Source of the DNA: Cognatundibacterium squillarum
GTDB taxonomy: Bacteria; Pseudomonadota; Gammaproteobacteria; Burkholderiales; Burkholderiaceae_D
Assembly (NCBI RefSeq): GCF_014652435.1
Contig: NZ_BMYU01000001.1
Location: 62,001-126,000 of the forward strand
Length of the DNA: 64,000 nt
Direction of reading: 5' to 3'
Part shown: positions 27,961 to 37,165 of the stretch, one piece after another
How positions within the stretch are numbered: position 1 is the stretch's first letter
Layout: every line of letters starts with the position of its first letter
Position numbers and translations under genes: made by a program
Notes under the pieces: model-generated
Told to the model about the DNA's origin: nothing
What the model saw: the letters and a program-made list of their open reading frames with translations, nothing else
Database searches by the model: none

Positions 27961-29478
27961 ATGTGTGGCATCGTAGGTGTAGTTTCCAATAATCCGGTTA
28001 ATCAATTGATCTATGACGCGCTGCTGTTGCTGCAGCACCGCGGTCAGGATGCCGCTGGTATCGCGACCAGCTATGGCAATAAGTTTGCTATGTACAAAGC
28101 AAATGGTCTGGTCAGAGACGTATTCCGTACCCGCAATATGCGCTCGCTGCCGGGCAATATGGGTATTGGTCAGGTGCGTTATCCGACTGCTGGCAGCTTC
28201 AGTGAAGAAGAAGCGCAGCCGTTTTACGTGAATGCGCCTTTCGGTATCGTGCTGGCGCATAACGGTAATCTGACCAATGCACCGGAACTGAAATCCGAAC
28301 TGTTCAAACGCGACCGCCGCCACCTGAACACAGATTCCGATTCTGAAGTGCTGCTGAACGTACTGGCGCATCAGATTCAGCAGGAAACCTCCGGCTACTC
28401 GCTGGATCCGGAAGCATTGTTCCGTGCCGTTGCTGTCGTGCATCAGCGTGTACGCGGTTCCTATGCCGTGGTAGCGCAGATCGCCGGTTACGGTTTGCTG
28501 GCATTCCGCGATCCGTTCGGTATTCGTCCGCTGTGTATCGGTTACAACGACAATGAAAAAGGCCGCGAATACATTCTGGCCAGTGAATCTGTTGCGCTCG
28601 AAGGTCTGGGCTTCCGATTCATGCGCGACGTTCAGCCGGGCGAAGCGATTTTCATTGATATCGACGGCAACCTGACTGCAAAACAATGCGCAGTGAATCC
28701 GGTACTGAATCCTTGCGCGTTTGAATACGTGTATCTGGCGCGTCCGGATTCCGTGATAGATGGTGTATCCGTGTATTTGTCCCGTCTGAAAATGGGCGAA
28801 TATCTGGCAGAAAAAATGAAATCGCAATTCGGCGCAGGCGACATCGACGTCGTCATGCCGATTCCGGATTCTTCCCGTCCTGCGGCGATGGAACTGGCGA
28901 TGAATCTGAATCTGGATTACCGCGAAGGCTTCATTAAAAACCGTTACATCGGTCGTACCTTCATCATGCCTGGTCAGGCCTCCCGTAAAAAGTCGGTGCG
29001 TCAGAAACTGAATGCGATCGGCTCCGAGTTCAAAGGCAAGAGCGTCTTGCTGGTCGATGATTCCATCGTGCGCGGTACCACCAGCCGCGAAATCGTACAG
29101 ATGGCACGTGAATCCGGCGCGAAGCGCGTGATTTTCGCGTCCGCAGCGCCACCGGTGAAGTTCCCTAACGTCTACGGTATCGACATGCCAACCCGTGGCG
29201 AACTGATCGCTTACGGCCGTACTGAAGAAGAAGTCTGCCGCGAAATCACTGCTGACGCGCTGGTGTATCAGGATGTGGATGCGATGCGCAAATCGATTTT
29301 CGATCTGAACCCATCCCTGAAAGGCGTGGAAGCTTCCTGCTTCGACGGCTACTACATCACTGGCGATGTCACCGAAGGTTATCTGGACAAACTGGAAGCC
29401 TCCCGCAAAGCACCGCGCGCTGATACAGAAGACACCATCCGTTCGCCACTGAACCTGAACCGCGCGAATCTGGACTGA
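27961..29478 (+). CDS. purF: Amidophosphoribosyltransferase
   Basis: 505 aa. The start MCGIVGVV exposes the catalytic cysteine after Met removal (no propeptide). The glutaminase domain has LAHNGNLTNA and the phosphoribosyltransferase domain has SVLLVDDSIVRGTTSREIV for PRPP binding. It begins purine synthesis. A strong TAGGAG site precedes the start. The opposite strand is open for about 550 codons over this gene, but it carries no domain signal and is only a shadow. Confidence 0.98.
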   Translation: MCGIVGVVSNNPVNQLIYDALLLLQHRGQDAAGIATSYGNKFAMYKANGLVRDVFRTRNMRSLPGNMGIGQVRYPTAGSFSEEEAQPFYVNAPFGIVLAHNGNLTNAPELKSELFKRDRRHLNTDSDSEVLLNVLAHQIQQETSGYSLDPEALFRAVAVVHQRVRGSYAVVAQIAGYGLLAFRDPFGIRPLCIGYNDNEKGREYILASESVALEGLGFRFMRDVQPGEAIFIDIDGNLTAKQCAVNPVLNPCAFEYVYLARPDSVIDGVSVYLSRLKMGEYLAEKMKSQFGAGDIDVVMPIPDSSRPAAMELAMNLNLDYREGFIKNRYIGRTFIMPGQASRKKSVRQKLNAIGSEFKGKSVLLVDDSIVRGTTSREIVQMARESGAKRVIFASAAPPVKFPNVYGIDMPTRGELIAYGRTEEEVCREITADALVYQDVDAMRKSIFDLNPSLKGVEASCFDGYYITGDVTEGYLDKLEASRKAPRADTEDTIRSPLNLNRANLD

Positions 29479-29512
29479 ACCTGAACGCCGGCATGCTCCG
29501 GCAATCAGCACA

Positions 29513-29553
29513 AACAAATGCCGCTCAGCCTGAACACTGAGCGGCATTTTGTT
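29513..29553 (+). terminator. purF terminator
   Basis: A 13-bp perfect stem, aaatgccgctcag/ctgagcggcattt (29517-29529 with 29537-29549), flanked by A- and T-rich sequence, 39 nt after the stop. Confidence 0.85.
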
Positions 29554-29953
29554 TTGCTGCGCAGACTAAGATCGATGTCGCGCAAAACATCCGTGCGGCG
29601 ACCAGTCGGCACAATCAAACCTGCCCACAGGAAAATATAGTCCGCAAAGCCTTCCCAACCCTCAAAAACACCCCAAATGCGGATTCCGGCACACCAATCT
29701 GCCGGTCGTCGGCGGAAACTGCGGATGTCCGTAATGGCTGAATGCGGATTTCCGCATAGCCTGCGCATGTTGAACGCACAATTTGCCTAACTTTCCGGTG
29801 CGGGTTATGGCAAAAAACAGGTAATGCACAAAATGCAATACCCATATTGCTTTTACAATCGCCAATTACAGCTTTCGGGTTACTCTTTGCCATCGCCGTA
29901 TGAAAGAACCCGGCATCGTTTTGTTGCTGACCTCATTTTTAAAGGACTTCAGA
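29554..29953. other. Intergenic region with repeat copy D
   Basis: Besides repeat copy D (29662-29746) I see no gene or clear promoter. The stretch 29747-29953 is the probable promoter region of the DUF7000 gene. Confidence 0.4.
29662..29746 (-). repeat. Dispersed intergenic repeat, copy D
   Basis: On the minus strand: a diverged first block cagtttccgccgacgaccggc, then ggtgtgccggaatccgcattt and ggggtgttttt. Inverted with respect to most copies. With copy E it brackets the DUF7000 gene in direct orientation. Confidence 0.75.
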
Positions 29954-30445
29954 ATGCCAAACCAAAGCCTGAACGCCCGCATACCCGCATACAAAAACGC
30001 ATTTGCCAGCGGCGAACTTCAGCAGACATATCAAGCCCTGGTGGGCATTGTGCAGAATCTCAGAACGGAATTTTCAAAGAAGTACGAAGGTGAATTTGCA
30101 GTTGCGAATATTCTGCATGGCTATATCGATTTCACTTATTTTTATCTGCAGAACGATTTTCTGAAAAACAAAAAGCTCAAGCTGGCACTGGTGCTGAATC
30201 ATCAAAACGCTAACTTTGAGCTGTGGCTACTCGGGCAAACGAAGGATATTCAACGCCTGTACTGGAAAAAACTCAGAGGAACGAAGTGGGTGAATACCGA
30301 AGTCATGCCAGCCTATTCAGTTTTTGAAGTTGTACTGCTTGCTGTACCGGACTTTGACGATGCGGCGGCGCTGTCAGCCTCGGTTGATCGTGAGTTCCGG
30401 ATACTGTGGCGGGAAATTGCAGAAGCGCTGGCATCGTGTGAGTGA
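29954..30445 (+). CDS. DUF7000-like protein
   Basis: 163 aa from ATG 29954, with AAAGGA 8 nt upstream. The middle segment HGYIDFTYFYLQNDFLKNKKLKLALVLNHQNANFELWLLGQ follows the pattern of DUF7000, a family of unknown function whose members are small, soluble and alpha/beta. The gene has no operon partner, and is flanked on both sides by copies D and E of the dispersed repeat, which suggests it is an accessory insertion between purF and the TonB receptor. Confidence 0.65.
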   Translation: MPNQSLNARIPAYKNAFASGELQQTYQALVGIVQNLRTEFSKKYEGEFAVANILHGYIDFTYFYLQNDFLKNKKLKLALVLNHQNANFELWLLGQTKDIQRLYWKKLRGTKWVNTEVMPAYSVFEVVLLAVPDFDDAAALSASVDREFRILWREIAEALASCE

Positions 30446-30859
30446 CGCTGTACCACCATATAGGTTGCGATGGCTGGAGAGAGCTTTTCTAAGCTGACAG
30501 CGTGATGCGACACGGCATAACCCGAAGCAGCTAAAACCGCCCCCAAATCCCTCCAAAACACCCAAAATGCGGATTCTGGCACAGCAATCCGGCGGTCGTC
30601 GGCAGAAAGTCCGGCTGTCCGGAAATGTGAAATGACGAACATTGCACAGTACACAGATTCGCAGACGGCTCAAAAACGGCAGATAAGTAGCAGCTGAAGC
30701 ATTTTTTGTTTCATTTCTATACAAAACTCCGGGGCACAAAAGGCGGATGCGGCGGTCAGATTCCCTACAATACGGGCAGCCAGCATCCTTGATGCGTCGC
30801 CAGTCTTGCTCTGTTTGCTACACCATCCGGTAGCCACTGTTTATTTTTGAGCCAATCCC
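30446..30859. other. Intergenic region with repeat copy E
   Basis: Contains repeat copy E (30552-30638). The remainder, up to the TonB receptor start, shows no gene; 30720-30859 is the likely receptor promoter region, without a recognisable Fur-box. Confidence 0.4.
30552..30638 (-). repeat. Dispersed intergenic repeat, copy E
   Basis: On the minus strand it reads cgtcatttcacatttccgga, then ggactttctgccgacgaccg, then ctgtgccagaatccgcattt and gggtgtttt. It is one of the best-preserved copies. Confidence 0.82.
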
Positions 30860-33160
30860 ATGTTGAATCCACCATTAAACCAGCGCATGTTGCCGCTGAT
30901 GATTGCAATTTCCGCTGCTTACGGCGCGCTTCCGGCCACGGTGCTGGCGCAGGAAGTGCAGCAAACTGAAAAAACGTCTGAGAAAACACAGGAAAAAACT
31001 GCTGAAAAACCGCCAGCGCGTACGCCGGATAAAGCCCGTGCGTTGAGGAAAAATAGTCAGCCTGCTGACGGCGTGCAGAAAGTGACGATTTCCGGCGGCC
31101 GTACCGATGTGGAAGAGCGGCGTCAGTCGACTGCCGCAAAAATGATTTTCGGACGAGAAGAGCTGGATCGCAATGGCGACAGCACGATTGGCGAAGTGCT
31201 GAAACGCTTGCCGGGTGTAACCACCGGTGGCCGCGCAGGGCGGGGCGGCGATATCCGTATGCGTGGCATGGGCAATGGTTACACCCAGATTCTGATTAAC
31301 GGCGAACGCGCACCGCGCGGTTTTTCGATGGATTCGCTGTCGCCGGATCAGGTCGAGCGCATCGAAATCGTGCGTGGCGCGGTGGCGGAGTTCAGCACAC
31401 AGGCCATCGCCGGTACGATCAATATCGTTTTGCGTGAAGAATACAAGCAGAAAAACACGGAAATCAAAGCGGCGCTGGCCAGCGAGCAGGGCAGGCTGGC
31501 GCCGAATGTATCGGTCAGTGTGCCGGGTGAAATCGGGAATCTCAGCTATGCGCTGAATATCACGGTATCGCGCAATAAACAGCATGATGAAGTGCAGACC
31601 GATTCGGACGAAAAAAATACGGCCGGTGTCGATACGCTGGTGCAGCGCCAGCGCGATGTAACGCATCGTGAAACGAAAAGCATCAATATGAGTCCGCGCT
31701 TTAACTATCGTTTCGATAATGGCGACACGCTGATGTTTCAACCGTTTCTGATGATGAGCCGCAGCGAATCCGGCGTGGATTCGGTGGTAGATCAGATTTA
31801 CCGTGCGCCGGATTATTTCGGTCCAGCCGGATTTGCCACTGCCACCTCCAGCGTCAGCGCTGAGAACCGGTTTATTCGCGGTTTTGGTAACTGGCAGCAC
31901 CGTTTTGCGGATGGCGCAAAGCTGACGGTGCGCTTCGGAGGTGGTCTGGCGCGTATGGATAGCAACAGTCAGCGTTTTCAGTTTGACCGCGCCGGGAATT
32001 TGCTGGATCTGATCACGGATGTTAACAACACCCGTGATAAAAGCCTTAACAACAGCGGTAAATGGCTGCAGCCTTTCGGTGAATCGCACACCATTGCCGC
32101 TGGCTGGGAACTGGAAGGCAGTCAGCGTTCTCAGGTCAGAACGTCGCTGGATAACGGCAAACCGCAATACGCGGATTCCGGTGACAACCTGGATGCAGGC
32201 ACGCGCCGTCTGGCCTTGTATGTGCAGGATGAATTCGATATCACGCCGCAGTTGGGCGCTTACGCCGGTTTGCGCTGGGAAGGCATTAAAACCCACAGCA
32301 CCAGCAGTGGCCGCGTGGTGGATAACACCAGCAAGGTGTGGAGTCCGGTGCTGCACGGCGTCTGGCGCATTCCTGAGACCAAAGATCAGGTACGTCTGAG
32401 TTTTGCTTCGACCTACCGTGCACCTGCGCTGAATGATCTGATTGCGATTCCGAGCATTTCGAATCAGAACAGCGCAACCCGTCCTGACCGCACCGGCAAT
32501 CCGGCGCTGAAACCGGAATTGTCACGCGGTGTGGATCTGGCGTATGAGCATTATCTGAGCCGCGCGGGTGTGATGAGCGTGAACGTCTTTATCCGCAGCA
32601 TTGATGATCTGATACGCCGCCGTACTGTGCTGACGGATACAGCCACTGGCCCGCGCTGGGTCTCGTCGCCGGTGAATATCGGTCATGCAGTCACCAAAGG
32701 CATCGAAGCGGATGCGAAATTCCCGCTGCAGGAATATTTCCCCGATGGTCCGGCAATTGATGTGCGTGCCAATTACAGTCGCTACTGGTCTTCGGTGGAT
32801 GACATTCAGGGGCCGAATAACCGTCTGGATTCGCAGCCATCACAAACAGCAAACTTCGGGCTGGACTACCGCGTCAGTGGCATTCCGCTGACACTGGGCG
32901 GCAATTTCAACTGGACACCCGCGTATTACACCCAGAGCAGCAATACGCAACTGCTGTATTCCGGTGTGAAGCGTCAGTTGGATGTGTTTGCCTTGTGGAA
33001 GTTTTCACCGACGATGCAGCTGCGTTTATCCGCGAATAACCTGAGCCCGCGTGATGCGATCAGCAGTAATACGGTCACAACCGGTGGCATTTACCGCGAA
33101 GATGACACCGTGGCACGCACCTTTACCACCTTCAGTCTGCGCTTTGAAATGAAGATTTAA
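30860..33160 (+). CDS. TonB-dependent outer membrane receptor
   Basis: 766 aa. A signal peptide (…AAYGALPATVLAQ) is followed by a Lys/Glu-rich stretch and a plug domain: GEVLKRLPGVTTGGRAGRGGDIRMRGMGNGYTQILINGERAPRG...VERIEIVRGAVAEFSTQAIAGTINIVLRE. The 22-strand barrel fills the rest and ends TFSLRFEMKI, lacking the usual terminal Phe. The substrate (siderophore, cobalamin, other) cannot be told; no transport genes or Fur-box are adjacent. The final 12 bp, including the stop codon, are duplicated exactly in tandem (33149-33172). Confidence 0.9.
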   Translation: MLNPPLNQRMLPLMIAISAAYGALPATVLAQEVQQTEKTSEKTQEKTAEKPPARTPDKARALRKNSQPADGVQKVTISGGRTDVEERRQSTAAKMIFGREELDRNGDSTIGEVLKRLPGVTTGGRAGRGGDIRMRGMGNGYTQILINGERAPRGFSMDSLSPDQVERIEIVRGAVAEFSTQAIAGTINIVLREEYKQKNTEIKAALASEQGRLAPNVSVSVPGEIGNLSYALNITVSRNKQHDEVQTDSDEKNTAGVDTLVQRQRDVTHRETKSINMSPRFNYRFDNGDTLMFQPFLMMSRSESGVDSVVDQIYRAPDYFGPAGFATATSSVSAENRFIRGFGNWQHRFADGAKLTVRFGGGLARMDSNSQRFQFDRAGNLLDLITDVNNTRDKSLNNSGKWLQPFGESHTIAAGWELEGSQRSQVRTSLDNGKPQYADSGDNLDAGTRRLALYVQDEFDITPQLGAYAGLRWEGIKTHSTSSGRVVDNTSKVWSPVLHGVWRIPETKDQVRLSFASTYRAPALNDLIAIPSISNQNSATRPDRTGNPALKPELSRGVDLAYEHYLSRAGVMSVNVFIRSIDDLIRRRTVLTDTATGPRWVSSPVNIGHAVTKGIEADAKFPLQEYFPDGPAIDVRANYSRYWSSVDDIQGPNNRLDSQPSQTANFGLDYRVSGIPLTLGGNFNWTPAYYTQSSNTQLLYSGVKRQLDVFALWKFSPTMQLRLSANNLSPRDAISSNTVTTGGIYREDDTVARTFTTFSLRFEMKI

Positions 33161-33250
33161 ATGAAGATTTAAGTGCAGCAGAGCAGCAGCGGCGCAAGTA
33201 TCCGTGCAGGAGTACAATAGCCGCTGTTGTTTCTTTTTCTGACTGGCATC

Positions 33251-34105
33251 ATGTTGTCTTCCCTGAACGCAGATTTGCACAGCCATTCGACCCGCTCGGA
33301 TGGTGTTTTAACTCCCTCCGCGCTGGCAGAACGCGCCAAACGTAATGGTGTCGAATTATGGGCGCTGACCGATCATGATGAAGTCAGCGGCATCGCGGAG
33401 GCGCGCGCTGCTGCCGCAGATCTGAAAATGCCATTTATTGCCGGTGTCGAAATTTCGGTGACCTGGGCCGGTAAAACCGTGCATATCGTTGGCCTTGGTA
33501 TTGATGAAAACAATGCTGATTTGAAGGAAGGTCTGCGCCAGACCCGTTCAGGCCGTGAGCGCCGTGCGCACGATATCGCCGCTGAACTTGAAAAAGCCGC
33601 CGGCATTCGCGGCGCATATGAAGGCGCAATGCAGTATGTCGGCAATCCTGATCTGATTTCACGCTCGCATTTCGCCCGTTTTCTGGTGGAAAAAGGCGTG
33701 TGTAAATCGGTTTCAGACGTGTTTCAGCATTATCTGGCAGATGGTAAACCGGGATTTGTCGCGCATCGCTGGGCGAAGCTCAGTGATGCACTGGGCTGGA
33801 TTCAGCAGGCGGGCGGCGTTGCCGTGATTGCGCATCCGGGCCGCTATGATTTGAGCGATGTTGCGTTAACCGCACTGATGGAAGAGTTCAAGCAGCTCGG
33901 CGGCGTCGCAATTGAAACCGTTACCGGCAGCCATACGCCGGATCAGTATGCCGAGTTTCACAATATCGCGCGCCGCATGCAATTCGACAGTTCGCGTGGT
34001 TCCGATTTTCATTCGCCCGATGATTGCGAAGTCGACATCGGCTTTCTGCCTGCGCTGAAGCCATCCGCCACGCCGGTCTGGCATCGCTGGCAGCAATTGC
34101 TGTAA
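33251..34105 (+). CDS. rnm: RNase AM / 3',5'-nucleoside bisphosphate phosphatase (PHP domain)
   Basis: 284 aa. PHP metal sites: DLHSHSTRSDG near the start, LTDHDEVSG, AGVEIS, then AVIAHPGRY and GSDFHSPDD at the end. The protein matches YciV (TrpH), which removes 5' nucleotides from short RNAs, including 5' ends of rRNA, and hydrolyses pAp. It is followed by yciO, as in Escherichia coli, which supports the call. Confidence 0.9.
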   Translation: MLSSLNADLHSHSTRSDGVLTPSALAERAKRNGVELWALTDHDEVSGIAEARAAAADLKMPFIAGVEISVTWAGKTVHIVGLGIDENNADLKEGLRQTRSGRERRAHDIAAELEKAAGIRGAYEGAMQYVGNPDLISRSHFARFLVEKGVCKSVSDVFQHYLADGKPGFVAHRWAKLSDALGWIQQAGGVAVIAHPGRYDLSDVALTALMEEFKQLGGVAIETVTGSHTPDQYAEFHNIARRMQFDSSRGSDFHSPDDCEVDIGFLPALKPSATPVWHRWQQLL

Positions 34106-34210
34106 GCGGCTGCGCAGATTTGTGGCGCAGACTGCTTGCTTTTTCCCTTTACGTACCGATATCTGAAATAATGGCGCCTTTCTGACGGTGCCTCTTAGTC
34201 GCGAACCAGC

Positions 34211-34846
34211 ATGAGCCAATTTTTTCAAATTCATCCGGAAAACCCGCAACCCAGACTGATCAAGCAAGCTGCCCAGATTATTCATCAGGGTGGTATCGTC
34301 GCTTTACCGACCGATTCTTGCTATGCGCTGGTCTGCCATCTGGATGATAAAGATGCGGTTACCCGCCTGCGCCGCATTCGCGGCGTGGATGAAAAGCATC
34401 ATCTCACTTTGTTGTGCCGCGATTTATCCGAAATCGCCAATTACGCCAAAGTCGATAATCGCCAGTACCGCGTGCTGAAGGCGGCGACGCCGGGGCCGTT
34501 TACCGTGATTCTGGAAGCGACCAAAGAAGTGCCGCGCCGCCTCAGTCATCCCTCGCGCAAAACCATCGGTTTGCGTGTGCCGGAACATAAAATCGCGAAT
34601 GCCTTACTGGAAGAACTGGGACAGGCTTTACTTGGCACGACGCTGATTCTGCCGGATCACGATGACCCGCTGAATGATGCTGAGGCCATCCGCGACGCCC
34701 TTGAAAAGCAAATTGAACTGGTTATCGACGGTGAAGCCTGTACGATGACGCCAACCACTGTGATCGATATGACCTCCGACACGCCTGTACTGGTCCGGCG
34801 CGGACGCGGCGATCCGCGTGTATTCGGGATTGATGATCAGGACTGA
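34211..34846 (+). CDS. yciO: YciO family protein (TsaC/YrdC paralogue)
   Basis: 211 aa, a single YrdC-like domain: IIHQGGIVALPTDSCYALVCHL, KHHLTLLCRDLSEIANYA, ATPGPFTVILEAT and TIGLRVPEH. It carries the YciO-type sequence and not that of TsaC, whose essential role is threonylcarbamoyl-AMP synthesis for tRNA t6A. It lies directly after rnm, the conserved partner. Function is unsettled; YciO can make threonylcarbamoyl-AMP only weakly. Confidence 0.88.
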   Translation: MSQFFQIHPENPQPRLIKQAAQIIHQGGIVALPTDSCYALVCHLDDKDAVTRLRRIRGVDEKHHLTLLCRDLSEIANYAKVDNRQYRVLKAATPGPFTVILEATKEVPRRLSHPSRKTIGLRVPEHKIANALLEELGQALLGTTLILPDHDDPLNDAEAIRDALEKQIELVIDGEACTMTPTTVIDMTSDTPVLVRRGRGDPRVFGIDDQD

Positions 34847-34896
34847 GTTAGTCCTTTGTTATTTCCTGCCTTGAAATCTGAATTCAGAAAGCATGT

Positions 34897-35556
34897 ATGA
34901 ATGAGCTTTTTCAGACCGTACTGGTCTACGCACTGCCTGTTATTTTTGCGATTACCGTGCATGAAGGTGCACGTGCTTATGTGGCACGTTATTTCGGTGA
35001 CACCACACCGGAAGCAGCAGGGCGCTTAACGCTGAACCCGATCAACCATATCGATCCGCTCGGTACAATTATCTTCCCGGCGGTGTTGTATCTGGCTACC
35101 GGTGGCGCATTTTTGTTCGGCTATGCGAAACGCTTGCCGCTGAATCCGGGGCAAATGCGTGACCCGAAAAAAAATCTGAAATGGCTTGCTTTGTCCGGCC
35201 CGGCAGCGAACTTTTCGATGGCAGTGCTGTGGGCGCTGTTCGGTATTGTCCTGAGTGCGACGCACGTGAATGAGAGCTTTTTCGTCCAGATGGCATCCGC
35301 CGGTGTGATGACGAATATTGCGATGTGTGCATTCCATCTGATCCCGATTCTGCCAATGGCGGGTGGTCAGGTGATTTTCAGTCTGCTGCCCTCCCGGCAG
35401 GCATATCAGTTCGCCAAAGTGGAGCCGTATGGTTTTCTGATTGTGCTGGGACTGGCAATCCTGCATTTACTGCAATACTGGATGGTTCCGGTCATGGTGA
35501 TGCAAAGCGTGGTGCTGAATCTGTTGTTGTCGCCTTTGCGTGCGATTTTAGGTTAA
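34897..35556 (+). CDS. M50-like membrane protein with degenerate active site
   Basis: 219 aa with about five to six membrane segments and the overall layout of short bacterial site-2 protease homologues (GDTTPEAAGRLTLNPINHIDPLGTIIFP, GYAKRLPLNP, ALSGPAANF). The zinc motif HExxH reads HEGAR (H22, E23, R26), so the second histidine is lost. The distal NxxPxxxxDG motif reads FHLIPILPMAGG, with His 147 for Asn and Ala 155 for the metal-binding Asp. It is therefore probably not a protease, perhaps a binding or decoy protein. It lies between yciO and a methyltransferase in a run of plus-strand genes. Confidence 0.88.
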   Translation: MNELFQTVLVYALPVIFAITVHEGARAYVARYFGDTTPEAAGRLTLNPINHIDPLGTIIFPAVLYLATGGAFLFGYAKRLPLNPGQMRDPKKNLKWLALSGPAANFSMAVLWALFGIVLSATHVNESFFVQMASAGVMTNIAMCAFHLIPILPMAGGQVIFSLLPSRQAYQFAKVEPYGFLIVLGLAILHLLQYWMVPVMVMQSVVLNLLLSPLRAILG

Positions 35557-35563
35557 GCCTCCT

Positions 35564-36136
35564 GTGGTAGCGCAAATCAGTACCTGGGTTGAAAGATTTG
35601 CCAGTCAGATTCCGCATGGTAAGGTGCTGGATCTGGCGTGTGGGCAGGGACGGCACACTCGTTTTCTGGCAGCATCCGGCAGGCAGGTGGTCGCACTGGA
35701 TAAAGATATCAGCGCAGTGCGGGCGATTGGTTGTGAACAGTTTCAGGCCGTTCAGTTTGATCTGGAACCGTCGGAAGATCAGGCGGCATGGTGTTTTCCG
35801 GAAGCAGAATTTGCCGGTATTGTGGTTTGCAACTATCTGCACCGGCCTTTGTTTCCTTATCTGCTGAATTCGCTGGCGCCGGGTGGTGTATTGATTTATG
35901 AAACGTTTGCAGCGGGCAATGCCCGCTTCGGACGTCCTTCCAGCCCGAGGTTTTTGCTGAATGACGGTGAATTACTGTCAGTTTGCACTGCCGAAAACGG
36001 CATGGAAGTTGTGGCGTACGAGTGCGGTGAAGTGAAGTTGCCCGCACCCGCTATGATTCAGCGTATTGTGGCGCGCCGCGTCAGCGGTTTATCACAAAAT
36101 GCGCGGGATCAGAAAGTCTTGCTGTCTGGAGACTAA
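35564..36136 (+). CDS. Class I SAM-dependent methyltransferase
   Basis: 190 aa, starting with GTG 7 nt after the preceding stop. Motif I is VLDLACGQGRHTRFLA, with an acidic residue ending strand 2 (VVALDKDISAV) and motif IV-like FAGIVVCNYLHRPLF. The C-terminal part LAPGGVLIYETFAAGNARFGRP resembles the TehB/tellurite-type small methyltransferases. The substrate is unknown. The tight spacing suggests translation coupled to the M50-like gene. Confidence 0.82.
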   Translation: MVAQISTWVERFASQIPHGKVLDLACGQGRHTRFLAASGRQVVALDKDISAVRAIGCEQFQAVQFDLEPSEDQAAWCFPEAEFAGIVVCNYLHRPLFPYLLNSLAPGGVLIYETFAAGNARFGRPSSPRFLLNDGELLSVCTAENGMEVVAYECGEVKLPAPAMIQRIVARRVSGLSQNARDQKVLLSGD

Positions 36137-36208
36137 ATTCGAGGGAAGTGTTACCAGAGCACAGGCGCTTCCGTTACAATCAGTGTTTTATTTTCTTATT
36201 GCACGAAC

Positions 36209-37093
36209 ATGACAAATATTCAGGGTAGCCTGGTTGCAATTGTGACCCCGATGCACGCAGATGGCAGTCTGGATCTGCCTGGATTGCGCAAGCTGATCGA
36301 CTGGCATATTGAACAAGGTACAGACGGTATCGTGATCGTCGGTACTACCGGTGAGTCTCCGACGGTTTCCGTTGAAGAGCATTGCGAACTGATTCGCGTT
36401 GCGGTTGAGCACGTTAATAAACGTGTGCCTGTGATTGCCGGTTCCGGTGGTAATTCCACTGCGGAAGCAATTGCACTGACCCGTTTTGCGCGTGAAGCTG
36501 GAGCAGACGCTTCCCTGCAAGTTGTGCCTTATTACAACCGTCCTACTCAGGAAGGTATGTATCAGCATTTCAAAGCCATCGCTGAAGCGGTGGATATTCC
36601 TGTCATTCTGTACAACGTGCCGGGTCGTAGTGTTGCTGATCTGTCGAACGATACGATTGTTCGTTTGGCAAAAGTACCAGGCATCGTTGGTATTAAGGAT
36701 GCAACCGGCAATATTGCCCGTGGTATCGATCTGATTCGTCGAGTACCTGAAGGTTTTGCAGTGTACTCCGGTGACGACGCAACAGCCATGGCGCTGATGT
36801 TGGTTGGCGGCAAAGGTAACATTTCTGTTACCGCGAACGTTGCACCGAAAGCGATGCATGAATTATGTGTTGCATCGATGAAAGGTGATATCGCAACAGC
36901 ACGTGCGATTAACGATAAAGTCTTTAATCTGCACACCAATCTGTTCATTGAACCAAATCCGGTTCCTGTGAAATGGGCGCTGGCTGAAATGGGAATGATC
37001 TCTCACAGCCTGCGTCTGCCACTGGTCAATCTGTCTGCGCAATATCATGATGTGGTGAAATCTGCATTGCGTGAAGCAGGTGTATTACAATAA
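36209..37093 (+). CDS. dapA: 4-hydroxy-tetrahydrodipicolinate synthase
   Basis: 294 aa. The pyruvate-binding GTTGESPTV motif, the tyrosine in [15 protein letters not shown] and the Schiff-base lysine in VGIKDATGN are all present, as is the VPGRS segment. It condenses pyruvate with aspartate semialdehyde, the first committed step to lysine and diaminopimelate for the cell wall. It is followed by bamC, the usual order in proteobacteria. Confidence 0.97.
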   Translation: MTNIQGSLVAIVTPMHADGSLDLPGLRKLIDWHIEQGTDGIVIVGTTGESPTVSVEEHCELIRVAVEHVNKRVPVIAGSGGNSTAEAIALTRFAREAGADASLQVVPYYNRPTQEGMYQHFKAIAEAVDIPVILYNVPGRSVADLSNDTIVRLAKVPGIVGIKDATGNIARGIDLIRRVPEGFAVYSGDDATAMALMLVGGKGNISVTANVAPKAMHELCVASMKGDIATARAINDKVFNLHTNLFIEPNPVPVKWALAEMGMISHSLRLPLVNLSAQYHDVVKSALREAGVLQ

Positions 37094-37100
37094 CGACCAT

Positions 37101-37134
37101 TTTTCAGGGCCTTTGCCGGCCCTGACTGAAAAAA
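37101..37134. other. Stem-loop between dapA and bamC
   Basis: TCAGGGCC (37104-37111) pairs perfectly with GGCCCTGA (37118-37125), loop tttgcc. It is followed by an A run, not a T run, so it is unlikely to terminate dapA transcription fully; it may be a processing or stability hairpin. Confidence 0.45.
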
Positions 37135-37165
37135 TCTGATTCATCATCATCGTAGGGACTTTCTC

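Noticed and set aside
27889..29547. A 550-codon open frame opposite purF
   Set aside because: It is an antisense shadow: no domain, signal peptide or ribosome site, and purF is certain. Similar long frames opposite the carboxypeptidase (301-1656) and aceA (18778-20142) were rejected for the same reason.
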